From positions 434,001 through 498,000 of the forward strand of contig LT907983.1 in assembly GCA_900230115.1 (NCBI GenBank): a DNA stretch of 64,000 nucleotides. Reading direction: 5' to 3'. The first letter of the stretch is position 1. Each line of letters begins with the position of its first letter. A program made the position numbers and the translations under genes. Under the pieces are notes generated by a model. The model was not told the origin of the DNA and made no database searches. It was given only the letters and a program-made list of their open reading frames with translations. Below, piece after piece: positions 34,419 to 43,547 of the stretch. Source of the DNA: Spirosomataceae bacterium TFI 002 (GTDB lineage Bacteria; Bacteroidota; Bacteroidia; Cytophagales; Spirosomataceae).

Positions 34419-36668
34419 ATGGCTAAGAAAAAAACATACATAGTAGGACTTATTTCTATTTTAATACTTTCTATTTTCTCAATAGGATTTAAGTTTATTC
34501 ATACCGATGAACCAGAAATCTCACTCGAAAACTATCACATCGAAGAGGGTTTTGAATTAAGTGTTATTGCGGCTGAACCTTTACTAATTGCTCCCGTGAG
34601 CATGGACTTTGACAACAAGGGTCGCATGTGGGTAGTGGAAATGAGAGGTTATATGCCCAACCTTGAAGGAATTGGCGAAGACGTGCCAAATGGCAGAATC
34701 TCTATTCTAGAAGATCGCGATAATGATGGCAGAATTGATCACTCCAAAACATTTTTAGATGGGCTAGTTTTACCAAGAGGCTTAGCTCATGTATATGGAG
34801 GCTTGCTATATGTAGATGGTCCCAAGCTTTGGTTTGTAGAAATTAAAAATGACAAACCTGGCAAAAAAACACTGGTTGATCCTATCTATGCCGAAGGTGG
34901 GAATGTAGAACACTCTTCCAACGCTCTCATGATGAACATTGATAATTGGATTTACAATGCCAAGCATAATTTTCGATATCAACTTAAAAATGGTAAATGG
35001 CTAAAGGAACCTACTACTTTTAGAGGGCAATGGGGAATGACAAAAGACGATTTTGGTCGCATATACTACAACAACAATAGCAATCAATTACAAGGAGATT
35101 TTGTACTTCCTAACAAGGTTATAAGAAACAAGTACTTTAAACCATCTATTGCTGAAGGGCAAAAATTAATAAACAACAGGGTTTATCCAATTCACCAAAC
35201 TTCGGTTAATCGTGGTTATCAGAAAGGTGTTTTGGATGAAAGAGGGTATCTTGTAAATGTTACTGCGTCTTGTGGACCACTCATTTATAGAGGAGCTGCG
35301 TTTCCTAAAGCCTACAATCAAAATGCGTTTGTTTGTGTACCCGAAGCCAATTTAATTAAGCGAAATACTTTAGACTTCAGTAATGTACAAACCGTCGCAA
35401 ATCATGCAATTGAAGGAAAAGAGTTTATCACCTCCTCTGATGAAGGCTTTCGCCCTGTAAACCTCTTTAATGGCCCAGATGGTGCAATGTATATCGTGGA
35501 CATGCATAGAGGCATTATTCAGCACAAAGCATATATTTCACAGTATCTTGTTGGGCAACTTTCATCCAAAAAACTGGACACATTACAGAATGCAGGGCGA
35601 ATTTTGAAAGTAGTAAATAAAGCAACAAAACTCAATGCTATTCCAGAAATCGCAAATGCCAGCAATAAAGAACTTACGGCTCTTTTGAGTCATCCTAATG
35701 GCTGGGTTCGGGATAGAGTTCAGCAGGTTTTAATTCAGAAAAAAGACAAATCAATAATCAAGGATTTGGTTGCATTGACTAAGATCAGCAATGGATCTTC
35801 CACTGCAATTCATGCACTTTATGTTTTAGATGGTTTAAATGCCCTGAGCTGGGAAGTCTTAACTGATGTAATAAACAAATCTCAACAATCGGAAACTGTT
35901 GCACATGCTTTGGGACTTCTTGAACATTTTGCTTCAGCCAAAAAACGAGAGGAAATGAAAGACATCTCTACTCAATTGTTAAGGCAAAACAATGAAACCA
36001 TTGATCTTTATCTTGCCTTGGGATTGAACTCTTGGCTCAATTATGATGACGGAAGCCTGTTAGCTATTCTTTCCGAAATAGAGAAAAAGTACGCCGACCT
36101 TCCAGTTTATCAAGAAGCTATTGCAAGTAGCCTTGGCGAGAAAGAAGAAAGTTACCTCAGTTCTCAAAACCCTACTGTTTTGCTTAAAAACAACTTGACT
36201 TTAGCGGTTAACAATAGGAAAGAAAACGAGATGAATTCCATTTATGTAAAAGAGGTAAAAGAACTGGACAACCGAACCAAAGGTTTACAGCTATTTCGCT
36301 CAATATGTGCTACTTGTCATGGTGCAGATGGAAAAGGAATTCAAGATTTAGCACCTCCACTTAAGGGATCTGAGTATATCGATGGTTCCATGAAAAGGCT
36401 CGCTGCAATCATTCTACATGGAGTAAGTGGACCTATAACCGTAAACGGCAAATTGTACGAGCTCACTGCAGAAATGCCAGCACTTGTCAATAACAGTGAT
36501 ATCAGCGACCAAGATATTGTAAATATTATTCGCTATACCCAAAACGCATTTGCCAAGAGTGGTAAAGGGATTTCTACTGATGATGTAAAAAAACAACGCC
36601 TAAACAAGCCTCCAGGAAGTGGTATTTATGATGAAAAACTTCTTCTTGAGACTGATTTTGAAAAGTAA
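34419..36668 (+). CDS. PVC-type membrane-bound dehydrogenase-like protein with C-terminal cytochrome c
   Basis: 749 residues. A signal or anchor segment is followed by a beta-propeller of the PVC-type heme-binding/dehydrogenase group (ISLENYHIEEGFELSVIAAEP, FDNKGRMWVVEMRGYMPN, a calcium-like DRDNDGRIDHSKTF and FNGPDGAMYIVDMHRGIIQH). A HEAT-like helical stretch (residues ~400-580) comes next. The C-terminal cytochrome c domain has C630-A-T-C633-H634 and a likely axial Met in ELTAEMPALVN. Such proteins oxidise sugars or alcohols in the periplasm and pass electrons to the respiratory chain. A dehydrogenase inside a Sus-type locus is unusual. It lies 46 bases after the previous gene. Confidence 0.85.
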   Translation: MAKKKTYIVGLISILILSIFSIGFKFIHTDEPEISLENYHIEEGFELSVIAAEPLLIAPVSMDFDNKGRMWVVEMRGYMPNLEGIGEDVPNGRISILEDRDNDGRIDHSKTFLDGLVLPRGLAHVYGGLLYVDGPKLWFVEIKNDKPGKKTLVDPIYAEGGNVEHSSNALMMNIDNWIYNAKHNFRYQLKNGKWLKEPTTFRGQWGMTKDDFGRIYYNNNSNQLQGDFVLPNKVIRNKYFKPSIAEGQKLINNRVYPIHQTSVNRGYQKGVLDERGYLVNVTASCGPLIYRGAAFPKAYNQNAFVCVPEANLIKRNTLDFSNVQTVANHAIEGKEFITSSDEGFRPVNLFNGPDGAMYIVDMHRGIIQHKAYISQYLVGQLSSKKLDTLQNAGRILKVVNKATKLNAIPEIANASNKELTALLSHPNGWVRDRVQQVLIQKKDKSIIKDLVALTKISNGSSTAIHALYVLDGLNALSWEVLTDVINKSQQSETVAHALGLLEHFASAKKREEMKDISTQLLRQNNETIDLYLALGLNSWLNYDDGSLLAILSEIEKKYADLPVYQEAIASSLGEKEESYLSSQNPTVLLKNNLTLAVNNRKENEMNSIYVKEVKELDNRTKGLQLFRSICATCHGADGKGIQDLAPPLKGSEYIDGSMKRLAAIILHGVSGPITVNGKLYELTAEMPALVNNSDISDQDIVNIIRYTQNAFAKSGKGISTDDVKKQRLNKPPGSGIYDEKLLLETDFEK

Positions 36669-36708
36669 AATAGAGGTAAATATCTCCGAATTTTTAAACT
36701 TTAATAAG

Positions 36709-38262
36709 ATGCTGAAATACACTTTGCTACTTGGGCTTGTCTTGCTTAATATTTTGGGTTTAAAAGCTCAGAATGATGAGGATATATATGTCCAAAAATA
36801 CACTTACCAAACGCTCTCTCCTTATCAAAAACACCTTTTTGATGTTTTCCTTGCCGATGAAATTCCGGCAGGTTTAAAAGTGGAAGAAGTTTTGACTGAT
36901 CGTACAAGCCTACGAAGTAAAACTCGCTTGGCAGAAGCCCTGTTATTTAGAAATGCAACGGGAGATAACGAAAAGGCAGTTGTTATCTTGAAATGGATAC
37001 TAAAAAACCAATATCAAGACCCTAGTACTAGAAACTATGGTATTTGGAAAACCTCCATTGTAAGTGACAAATTTGACCAAAACTGGAGAGAATTTATTGG
37101 TTGCGACTTGATTATCATTCGAGAAAAATTCAGAAAACAGCTACCCCAAAACATCATAAAAGACCTTGAGACAGGTATTATTCATGCTGCAAAAGGGGCG
37201 TTAATTAGAGATGCTACCCCGGACTACACCAATATTTCAATCATGAGTGCTTTTTTGATGGAATACGTAGGTACAGAGTTTGGATTAAATGATGTCAAAA
37301 ATGCTGGATTGAAAAAGGCTCATGACATATATAACCTCTATCAATCTCACAAAACTTTTAGCGAATACAACTCACCCACGTACTATGGCGTTACGCTCAT
37401 AGGGCTTGCTTTATGGCGTGAAATGGCGTTTTCAAAAGAAATTCGAGAAATGGGCAAAACACTTGAAAAAGAATTTTGGCATGAGATAACCACATTTTAT
37501 AATCCATATTTGAAAAACATGCCTGGCCCTTATATCAGAGGTTATGGCATGGATATGAATAAGTATTACGCAATTACTGGTGCATGGATTGCTCTTGCTG
37601 TGGACGACGAAAAACTGGCTCCACAACCTCCCAAAATAGGGCCTAAATATGGCGAAATGAGTAACCTCGCTCCTATTCTTAATTTGGGTTTATCCATTCC
37701 AAAGACAGACTTAGCAAGACTTAAGTCTTTTTCAACACCAGAATTTATCACTCGTAATGTCCCGAATAAGTACTTAGGAGATAGCCTTAAGAAGGTAACT
37801 GCAATGATAAATAAAGACTGGATGATGGGCGGCCTGTGGGGTAACAAGAAAGTTTGGAATCAAATAAAAACCGGCACCATACATTGGCAAACTCCTGAGG
37901 GAGATATTGCTTGGTTTATGACATTGGGAGACGGAAAAACCAACGTAAAAGTATCAGAAACTAGTATGGGAATTTATGCCAACGATAGCCAAGCAACCAG
38001 TTTTGAGGTATATATTTACGCCCCTGGCTCCAGTATTGACACATTTACTAGTAATGAATGGGTCTTATCTGGAATGACCTTGAACATCAATACTTCTTTA
38101 AAAGTACTCAGGACAGAGCAAATTAGACCCAAAGATTTAGACAAGCAATTGGCCGTCTCTGATGAGAAAATTTCAGTTATGAGAGTGGTATATGAAATTC
38201 CATCCAATACCAACGCGAATAAACCTTTACTAGAAATTCTCCCGAAGAAAACTGTTAGATAA
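36709..38262 (+). CDS. Secreted (alpha/alpha)-toroid-like protein of unknown function
   Basis: 517 residues from the ATG at 36709. A longer in-frame start at 36619 lies inside the upstream gene and would bury the signal peptide (KYTLLLGLVLLNILGLKAQ). The protein is mostly helical with many aromatic residues. Distinct phrases are FSEYNSPTYYGVTLIGLALW, YIRGYGMDMNKYYAITGAW, DWMMGGLWGNKKVWNQIKTGTIHWQTPEGDIAWFM and a beta-rich end. The layout fits a glycan-degrading toroid enzyme, but I cannot name the family. It is the fourth gene of the post-SusD block and probably cotranscribed with the dehydrogenase gene. Confidence 0.6.
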   Translation: MLKYTLLLGLVLLNILGLKAQNDEDIYVQKYTYQTLSPYQKHLFDVFLADEIPAGLKVEEVLTDRTSLRSKTRLAEALLFRNATGDNEKAVVILKWILKNQYQDPSTRNYGIWKTSIVSDKFDQNWREFIGCDLIIIREKFRKQLPQNIIKDLETGIIHAAKGALIRDATPDYTNISIMSAFLMEYVGTEFGLNDVKNAGLKKAHDIYNLYQSHKTFSEYNSPTYYGVTLIGLALWREMAFSKEIREMGKTLEKEFWHEITTFYNPYLKNMPGPYIRGYGMDMNKYYAITGAWIALAVDDEKLAPQPPKIGPKYGEMSNLAPILNLGLSIPKTDLARLKSFSTPEFITRNVPNKYLGDSLKKVTAMINKDWMMGGLWGNKKVWNQIKTGTIHWQTPEGDIAWFMTLGDGKTNVKVSETSMGIYANDSQATSFEVYIYAPGSSIDTFTSNEWVLSGMTLNINTSLKVLRTEQIRPKDLDKQLAVSDEKISVMRVVYEIPSNTNANKPLLEILPKKTVR

Positions 38263-38304
38263 GCTACTGACATTTCACTTAAAAAAAATGGTAGAGCTAT
38301 TCAT

Positions 38305-39519
38305 TTACTGATTCCTATGTGCCAGCAAAATGGGTGGTTCTCCATTGAATGGGTTCGTGAAATTTCCAATGGTTTTGGCACCTAGCGTACTTGCTCGCAT
38401 CACACTACGGTCACCAAACTTCTTACGAATCTTGTCCATGCCTTCGTAGAGTTGTGCGGTTTGCCGTACATTGTCAAAAAGGCTCATTTGGTAGCAACCA
38501 TCTACTAAGCTGCTGCACTTTACACCAACCAGTCGTACGAGTAACCTCCGAGTAAAAAGACTCTCAAAAAGCTCCATAACAGTAGGTATAATCACATGAT
38601 CAGCAGACGTATAGGCTATTTTGACTTGTTTGGAATAGGTATTAAAATCCGAATAACGAATCTTTACCGATACGCATGACGCAAGCTTTCCTCCTTCTCG
38701 TAACCAATAGGCAAGATTCTCCGCCATAGCGGCAATGGTGGTTCGTAACTTCATCATATCTGTGGTATCTTTTCCAAAAGTCCGCTCGCTTGAGATCGAC
38801 TTTCGCTCGTGGTATTCTATCACCTGACTATTGTCAATTGCATTGGCTTTTTGCCAAATCATTAAGCCATTTTTGCCTAGCACATTTTGCATCATTTCGG
38901 CAGGCATTTCTTGGATCGTGTGAACCCTTTTTATGCCTAGGTTACAAAGAGTCTGGAAAGTTTTGTCCCCTATCATTGGTATTTTTTTGATGGAAAGTGG
39001 AGCCAGAAAAGGCTTCTCTGTACCAAAATCTATCTTGAGCTGATTGTTGGGCTTGGCTTCCCCTGTGGCAACCTTCGCCACTGTTTTACTACTCGACAAG
39101 CCAAAAGAGATAGGCAAACCAGTCTCTCGCATGATAGTTTGCCGTAACTCAGAGGCATATTGATAACAGCCAAAATGCTTGTCCATTCCCGTCATGTCAG
39201 CATAAAACTCGTCTATGCTAGCTTTTTCAAGAATGGGCATTTGCTCTTTCATTATTTCGGTTACCAGCTTTGAGTGCTTGGTGTATACTCCCGAGTTACC
39301 TCTGATCACGGTAGCACCTGGACATAGCATTCTTGCCATTTTCATAGACATCCCTGAGCTTATCCCATATTTTCTCGCTTCGTAGCTGCAAGAGGCAACT
39401 ACTCCTCTATCTCCCGTACCACCAATAAGTATGGGTTTATCATTTAAGCTACTGTCTATCAATCGCTCCACCGACACAAAGAATGTGTCTAGGTCCATGT
39501 GTAATATAGTCCTGCTCAC
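38305..39519 (-). CDS. dinB: DNA polymerase IV (Y family)
   Basis: 404 residues, starting at a GTG at 39519 (SRTILHMDLDTFFVSVE). Catalytic acidic residues are D9/D11 in HMDLDTFFVS and the SIDEFYADMTG block. Also visible are GVVASCSYEARKYGISSGMSM, FGLSSSKTVAKVATGEAKP and the HhH-containing little-finger region. It is a translesion polymerase. There is no LexA box that I can identify upstream, and the next 1 kb is repetitive. Confidence 0.94.
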   Translation of the reverse strand: MSRTILHMDLDTFFVSVERLIDSSLNDKPILIGGTGDRGVVASCSYEARKYGISSGMSMKMARMLCPGATVIRGNSGVYTKHSKLVTEIMKEQMPILEKASIDEFYADMTGMDKHFGCYQYASELRQTIMRETGLPISFGLSSSKTVAKVATGEAKPNNQLKIDFGTEKPFLAPLSIKKIPMIGDKTFQTLCNLGIKRVHTIQEMPAEMMQNVLGKNGLMIWQKANAIDNSQVIEYHERKSISSERTFGKDTTDMMKLRTTIAAMAENLAYWLREGGKLASCVSVKIRYSDFNTYSKQVKIAYTSADHVIIPTVMELFESLFTRRLLVRLVGVKCSSLVDGCYQMSLFDNVRQTAQLYEGMDKIRKKFGDRSVMRASTLGAKTIGNFTNPFNGEPPILLAHRNQ

Positions 39520-39658
39520 TGTAATTATTTAAGTATAGATCACTCCTACATGCGTAGGTATGCAGGCAAATCTCGGCAAGAAGAATCCATGCTCAAAATA
39601 TTAGCGTTGAATGCTAAATTAGATTGCATCCATAATTTAAAGCTTGCTCTTTCTCAGT

Positions 39659-40390
39659 TATTTTTCGCCACAAAGCCTTAAAGACACAAAGTTTTATATC
39701 TATTCACCAGCAGCACCTGCCCACCGAAAAAAACTTCAAACTCCCCTCTTCCTACTTCCAAAAACTTCCACTGCCAACTGAAAAACTCCCTTCTCCCATT
39801 ATTTCTCGCCACAAAGCCTCAAAGACACAAAGTTTTATATCTATTCACTTGCAGCACCTGCCCTCCGAAAAAAACTTCCAACTCCCTTCTTCCCACTTCC
39901 AAAAACTTCCACTGCCAACTGAAAACTGAAAAACTCCCTTCTACCATTATTCTTCACCACAAAGCCTTAAAGACACAAAGTTTTATATCTATTCACCTGC
40001 AGCACCTGCCCTCCGAAAAAAACTTCCAACTCCCATCTTCTCTCTTCCAAAAACTTCCACTGCCAACTGAAAACTGAAAAACTCCCTTCTCCCATTATTT
40101 TTCGCCACAAAGCCTTAAAGACACAAAGTTTTATATCTATTCACCTGCAGCACCTGCCCTCCGAAAAAAAACTTCCAACTCCCTTCTTCCCACATCCAAA
40201 AACTTCCACTGCCAACTGAGAACTGAAAAACTCCCTTCTCCCATTATTTTTCGCCACAAAGCCTCAAAGACACAAAGTTTTATATCTATTCACCTGCAGC
40301 ACCTGCCCTCCGAAAAAAACTTCCAACTCCCTTCTTCCCACTTCCAAAAACTTCCACTGCCAACTGAGAACTGAAAAATTCCCTTCTCCC
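39659..40390 (+). repeat. Five tandem copies of a ~148-bp minisatellite
   Basis: The marker CGCCACAAAGCC recurs at 39666, 39807, 39955 (as CACCACAAAGCC), 40103 and 40252, giving periods of 141, 148, 148 and 149. Each unit contains GACACAAAGTTTTATATCT, then CAGCACCTGCCCTCCG, then a pyrimidine-rich part with AACTGAAAACTGAAAAACTC. The first unit is shorter because it lacks part of the duplicated AACTGAAAA. The copies are nearly identical, so the array is young or homogenised. No reading frame spans it. Confidence 0.95.
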
Positions 40391-40406
40391 CACTTCCCTC
40401 TTCTCA

Positions 40407-40448
40407 CTTCCCTCTTCCCTCTTCCCTCTTCCCTCTTCCCTCTTCCCT
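40407..40448 (+). repeat. Heptamer microsatellite (CTTCCCT)6
   Basis: Six perfect copies of CTTCCCT, flanked by imperfect ones (CACTTCCCTCTTCT on both sides). It directly follows the minisatellite. Confidence 0.95.
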
Positions 40449-40567
40449 CTTCTCACTTCCCAAAAACACCCCCTTCACAATCTCAGCACCTTTAAGCTCC
40501 AACAGGTCCGTTCTTTCCTACACGCCTTATAATTCCAATAATCATTTCATTCTCGGCAAATCAATCC

Positions 40568-40575
40568 TATTTTTG
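40568..40575 (+). promoter_or_regulatory. Candidate -7 element (TATTTTTG) for the M42 peptidase
   Basis: Match to TAnnTTTG; a start near 40580 gives a ~23-base leader before the ATG at 40603. Confidence 0.45.
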
Positions 40576-40602
40576 TAAAAACAGACTCGTAACACTTTAA
40601 CA

Positions 40603-41673
40603 ATGGAAAAAAACATAGAATTTCTTTATAAATACCTCAATAATGCCTCGCCTACAGGCTTTGAGACTCCTGGCCAAAAAATTTGGTTGGATTACATCAC
40701 CCCTTTTGTAGACGAAACCATCACTGACGTATACGGTACTGCAGTGGGCGTAATAAATCCTGGACAAAATTACAAAGTTGTTATAGAAGCACATAGCGAC
40801 GAAATCTCGTGGTATGTCAATTACATTACCGACAGTGGTTATATTTATGTACGAAGAAATGGTGGTAGCGACCATCAGATCGCACCATCTATGCGAGTAA
40901 ATCTCCATACCCGCAAAAAAGGAATAGTTCAAGGTGTTTTCGGTTGGCCTGCAATACATGTGAGGGAAGCAGGTAAAGAAGAAGCTCCAACTATGAAAAA
41001 TATTTTTATTGACGTGGGTGCTGCAACTAAGGCCGAAGTGCTAGAAATGGGCATTACTGTAGGTACTGTTATCACTTTTCAAGATGGACTTACAGAGCTA
41101 AACAATAAATACTATACAGGACGAGCCCTTGATAATAGAATGGGCGGTTTCATCATTGCAGAAGTAGCTCGTAGGCTAAAAGAAAACAAGAAGAAACCTC
41201 CATTTACGCTTTACATAGTTAATGCCGTACAAGAAGAAATTGGACTGCGTGGAGCTGAAATGATCTCAAGAAGGCTAAAGCCAGATGTAGCTATATGTTG
41301 TGATGTAACACACGATACACAATCTCCAATGTATGACAAGAAAGTAAGTGGCGATATCGCTTGCGGTAAAGGACCAGCACTTACTTATGGCCCAGCAGTA
41401 CAAAACAACCTGCTGCACCTCATCATTGATACAGCAGACGATAAGAAAATACCTTATCAATTATCCTCAGCAAGTAGATCGACTGGTACAGATACCGATG
41501 CATTTGCATACTCTGCAGAGGGTGTAGCATCAGCACTAATTTCCTTACCACAGAAATACATGCACACAACTGTGGAAACATGTCACAAAGACGATATTCA
41601 ATCTTGTATAGATCTTTATTACGAGGTAATTCTAGCATTGAAATCAGGTCAGAGCTTTTCTTATTTTGATTAA
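40603..41673 (+). CDS. M42 family metallo-aminopeptidase
   Basis: 356 residues. Di-zinc M42/M18-type tetrahedral peptidase: EAHSDEISWYVNYI (zinc His/Asp), GRALDNRMGGFIIAEVARR (bridging Asp), VNAVQEEIGLRGAEM (catalytic Glu pair), AICCDVTHDTQSP, and the late MHTTVETCHKDDI with a zinc-binding His. These enzymes trim N-terminal residues from peptides. It is monocistronic and converges on the SusD gene through a shared bidirectional terminator. Confidence 0.94.
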   Translation: MEKNIEFLYKYLNNASPTGFETPGQKIWLDYITPFVDETITDVYGTAVGVINPGQNYKVVIEAHSDEISWYVNYITDSGYIYVRRNGGSDHQIAPSMRVNLHTRKKGIVQGVFGWPAIHVREAGKEEAPTMKNIFIDVGAATKAEVLEMGITVGTVITFQDGLTELNNKYYTGRALDNRMGGFIIAEVARRLKENKKKPPFTLYIVNAVQEEIGLRGAEMISRRLKPDVAICCDVTHDTQSPMYDKKVSGDIACGKGPALTYGPAVQNNLLHLIIDTADDKKIPYQLSSASRSTGTDTDAFAYSAEGVASALISLPQKYMHTTVETCHKDDIQSCIDLYYEVILALKSGQSFSYFD

Positions 41674-41695
41674 ATAAAGAAGCTCTTAAAAAGAA

Positions 41696-41731
41696 AAATC
41701 CCTTCTCTCGATTGAAAGAAGGGATTTTTTT
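41696..41731. terminator. Bidirectional terminator between the peptidase and susD copy 1
   Basis: AAATCCCTTCT pairs with AGAAGGGATTT, with A residues to the left and a T run to the right. The sequence is nearly the same as that at 47303-47337, so the terminator was part of the SusCD duplication. Confidence 0.88.
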
Positions 41732-41748
41732 GTTCAAGTTTTGAATGC

Positions 41749-43524
41749 TTAATTCCAGCCTGGGTTTTGTCCAATAGCTGGGTTTTGAGCTAAAGGATTT
41801 AATGGAATTGGCCATAAGTAGTGCTTACTTTCGTCAAATACAGGTACCTCGTAATCTGTTCCTGCGTATGGCTCTAAGTACTCCTTACCATTTGTAGGGT
41901 CTTTGTAAAGTTTCACATTGAATCCTGCATAACGTGCCTTTTGAGATGCATCCATTGCTAAACCAAGAGATTTTTTAACTAATTTTTTCCCTTGCTTCCA
42001 TCTTCTAAGGTCGTCATATCTGAAACCCTCATTAAATAGCTCAATTCTACGCTCTCTACGAATCTCAGCAATGATAGGAGAAACTCCGTCAGCTGCATAT
42101 CTTGGATCAACAGGTACTTTATCCAGCATTAATGCAGGCATTGCAACTCTAGCTCTCAACTTATTGATAGAGATATCAAGATCAGCCTGAGTAATTTTGC
42201 CAAGTTCTGCTTGTGCTTCAGCATAAATCAATAATGCTTCTGCAAAACGTAAAATGATAGCAGGAGACTCAGCAGTGTTAAAAGCCTTACCGATCATATC
42301 ATCAGCATTGTAATTCTTTATGATATGATAGCCAGTATTTGACCTTAAGCCACCATTCATACCATTCAATCTTGGGTAATCTCTACCATCTGCATTATAA
42401 TACTTGTAGAAAGCCGCTTGCTTAGGCTCAAGTACACTTTGATGCATCCTGGGATCTCTATTCTCAAAAGTACTCTCAATAGTATCATCGCCTTTATACA
42501 ATGGAGATAAGGTAATAGGTAATCCATCAGTACATAGGTAATCTTCTACAAAATCTCTAGTAGCACCACCATTGTACTGAAAGTAACTCTGTACATGGTT
42601 AGTAAATACACCAAGCTTATACTTTCTCCAATACATCACTTCTGGATTTCCTGTTACATCCAAAATTCTTAAATAAGAATTATAATCCGATGATGGTTTT
42701 CCAGTGTTATATAATTTATACGGCCCGTTGTCCATCAATTCTTTAGAAGCGGCAGCCGCCTCTTGTAACCATTTCTCTGGATTGCTTCCACCATGGTATT
42801 TTCTCCAAGTTCCTTCAAATAAACAAACTCTTGCTTTTACCAATAAAGCTGCCCACCTGTTCAATCTTCCTGGAGCACCACCATCACCCCAGTTAGCTGG
42901 AAGATTAGCTGCTGCAAATGTTAAATCAGCCAAAACTTTCTCCATTGCTTCTTCACGTGGCATTCTTGCTGCAAATAACTCCTCTGATTCAGTGTTCAAT
43001 TCTTTCTCAATATAGGGTACATCACCATATTTGCTCACTTTGTCAGCATAAAACCAACCTCTGAACAACCTTGCTTCACCTATGTACTTGTTACGAACCG
43101 CCTCAGTTACTTTAGCTTTTCCGTAATTTGCCATACCTACATTGATCGCTCTTACAAAGTTCCAGCCTTTATATCCAAATAAGTCTGGGTTTACAGGCAC
43201 ATTATGCTTCCCAGCTCTCATTTGCATAAAGAAATTATGACGAGCTTGGTTACCAGTAGCATTGTCAGACAATTCATCAAGATACCACATACTTGCAAAA
43301 TTGCTATTAAATCCGTCATAATGCCCCATTAAAATAGGCACATTGTCATCATTACGAGCCAAATTATATATACTGTTATTATATACAGCCAAGTCGTTTT
43401 CAGAATTCCAGAAAGTCTCATTGGTAATTTGATCCAACGGAATTCGCTGCAAATATTCATCGTTACAGCTCACCATAAAGGTCACCATAAAGAGAAGTAC
43501 TAATTTTATTTTTATATATCTCAT
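41749..43524 (-). CDS. RagB/SusD family lipoprotein, tandem copy 1
   Basis: 591 residues. Lipobox ends at C20 (MVSC). SusD markers are QRIPLDQITNETFW at the start, YIGEARLFRGWFYADKVSKYGDVPYIEKEL, ILRFAEALLIYAEAQAELG, IRRERRIELFNEGFRYDDLRRW and HYLWPIPLNPLAQNP. It is the same length as the copy at 47359-49134 and mostly identical to it. The two differ most around residues 66-98 and 325-360. It is cotranscribed with the SusC gene ending 24 bases upstream. Confidence 0.95.
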   Translation of the reverse strand: MRYIKIKLVLLFMVTFMVSCNDEYLQRIPLDQITNETFWNSENDLAVYNNSIYNLARNDDNVPILMGHYDGFNSNFASMWYLDELSDNATGNQARHNFFMQMRAGKHNVPVNPDLFGYKGWNFVRAINVGMANYGKAKVTEAVRNKYIGEARLFRGWFYADKVSKYGDVPYIEKELNTESEELFAARMPREEAMEKVLADLTFAAANLPANWGDGGAPGRLNRWAALLVKARVCLFEGTWRKYHGGSNPEKWLQEAAAASKELMDNGPYKLYNTGKPSSDYNSYLRILDVTGNPEVMYWRKYKLGVFTNHVQSYFQYNGGATRDFVEDYLCTDGLPITLSPLYKGDDTIESTFENRDPRMHQSVLEPKQAAFYKYYNADGRDYPRLNGMNGGLRSNTGYHIIKNYNADDMIGKAFNTAESPAIILRFAEALLIYAEAQAELGKITQADLDISINKLRARVAMPALMLDKVPVDPRYAADGVSPIIAEIRRERRIELFNEGFRYDDLRRWKQGKKLVKKSLGLAMDASQKARYAGFNVKLYKDPTNGKEYLEPYAGTDYEVPVFDESKHYLWPIPLNPLAQNPAIGQNPGWN

Positions 43525-43547
43525 CTTATTAAATCGATTTTAAGTTT

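Larger units (their letters stand above)
39520..40602. other. Gene-free region between dinB and the M42 peptidase
   Basis: Nearly 1.1 kb without a gene. It starts with a short palindrome (CCTAC-atgc-GTAGG at ~39546-39559), then the tandem minisatellite, then a pyrimidine heptamer microsatellite, and ends with the promoter of the peptidase gene. The sequence is strongly C/T-rich on the plus strand, unlike the rest of the window. Confidence 0.8.

Noticed and set aside
36619-36708. A longer N-terminus for the toroid-like protein
   Set aside because: It overlaps the end of the dehydrogenase gene and would place 30 residues before a clean signal peptide beginning at 36709.
39659-40390. Possible CRISPR array
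   Set aside because: The units are contiguous ~148-bp repeats with no short repeats separated by unique spacers, and no cas gene is nearby.
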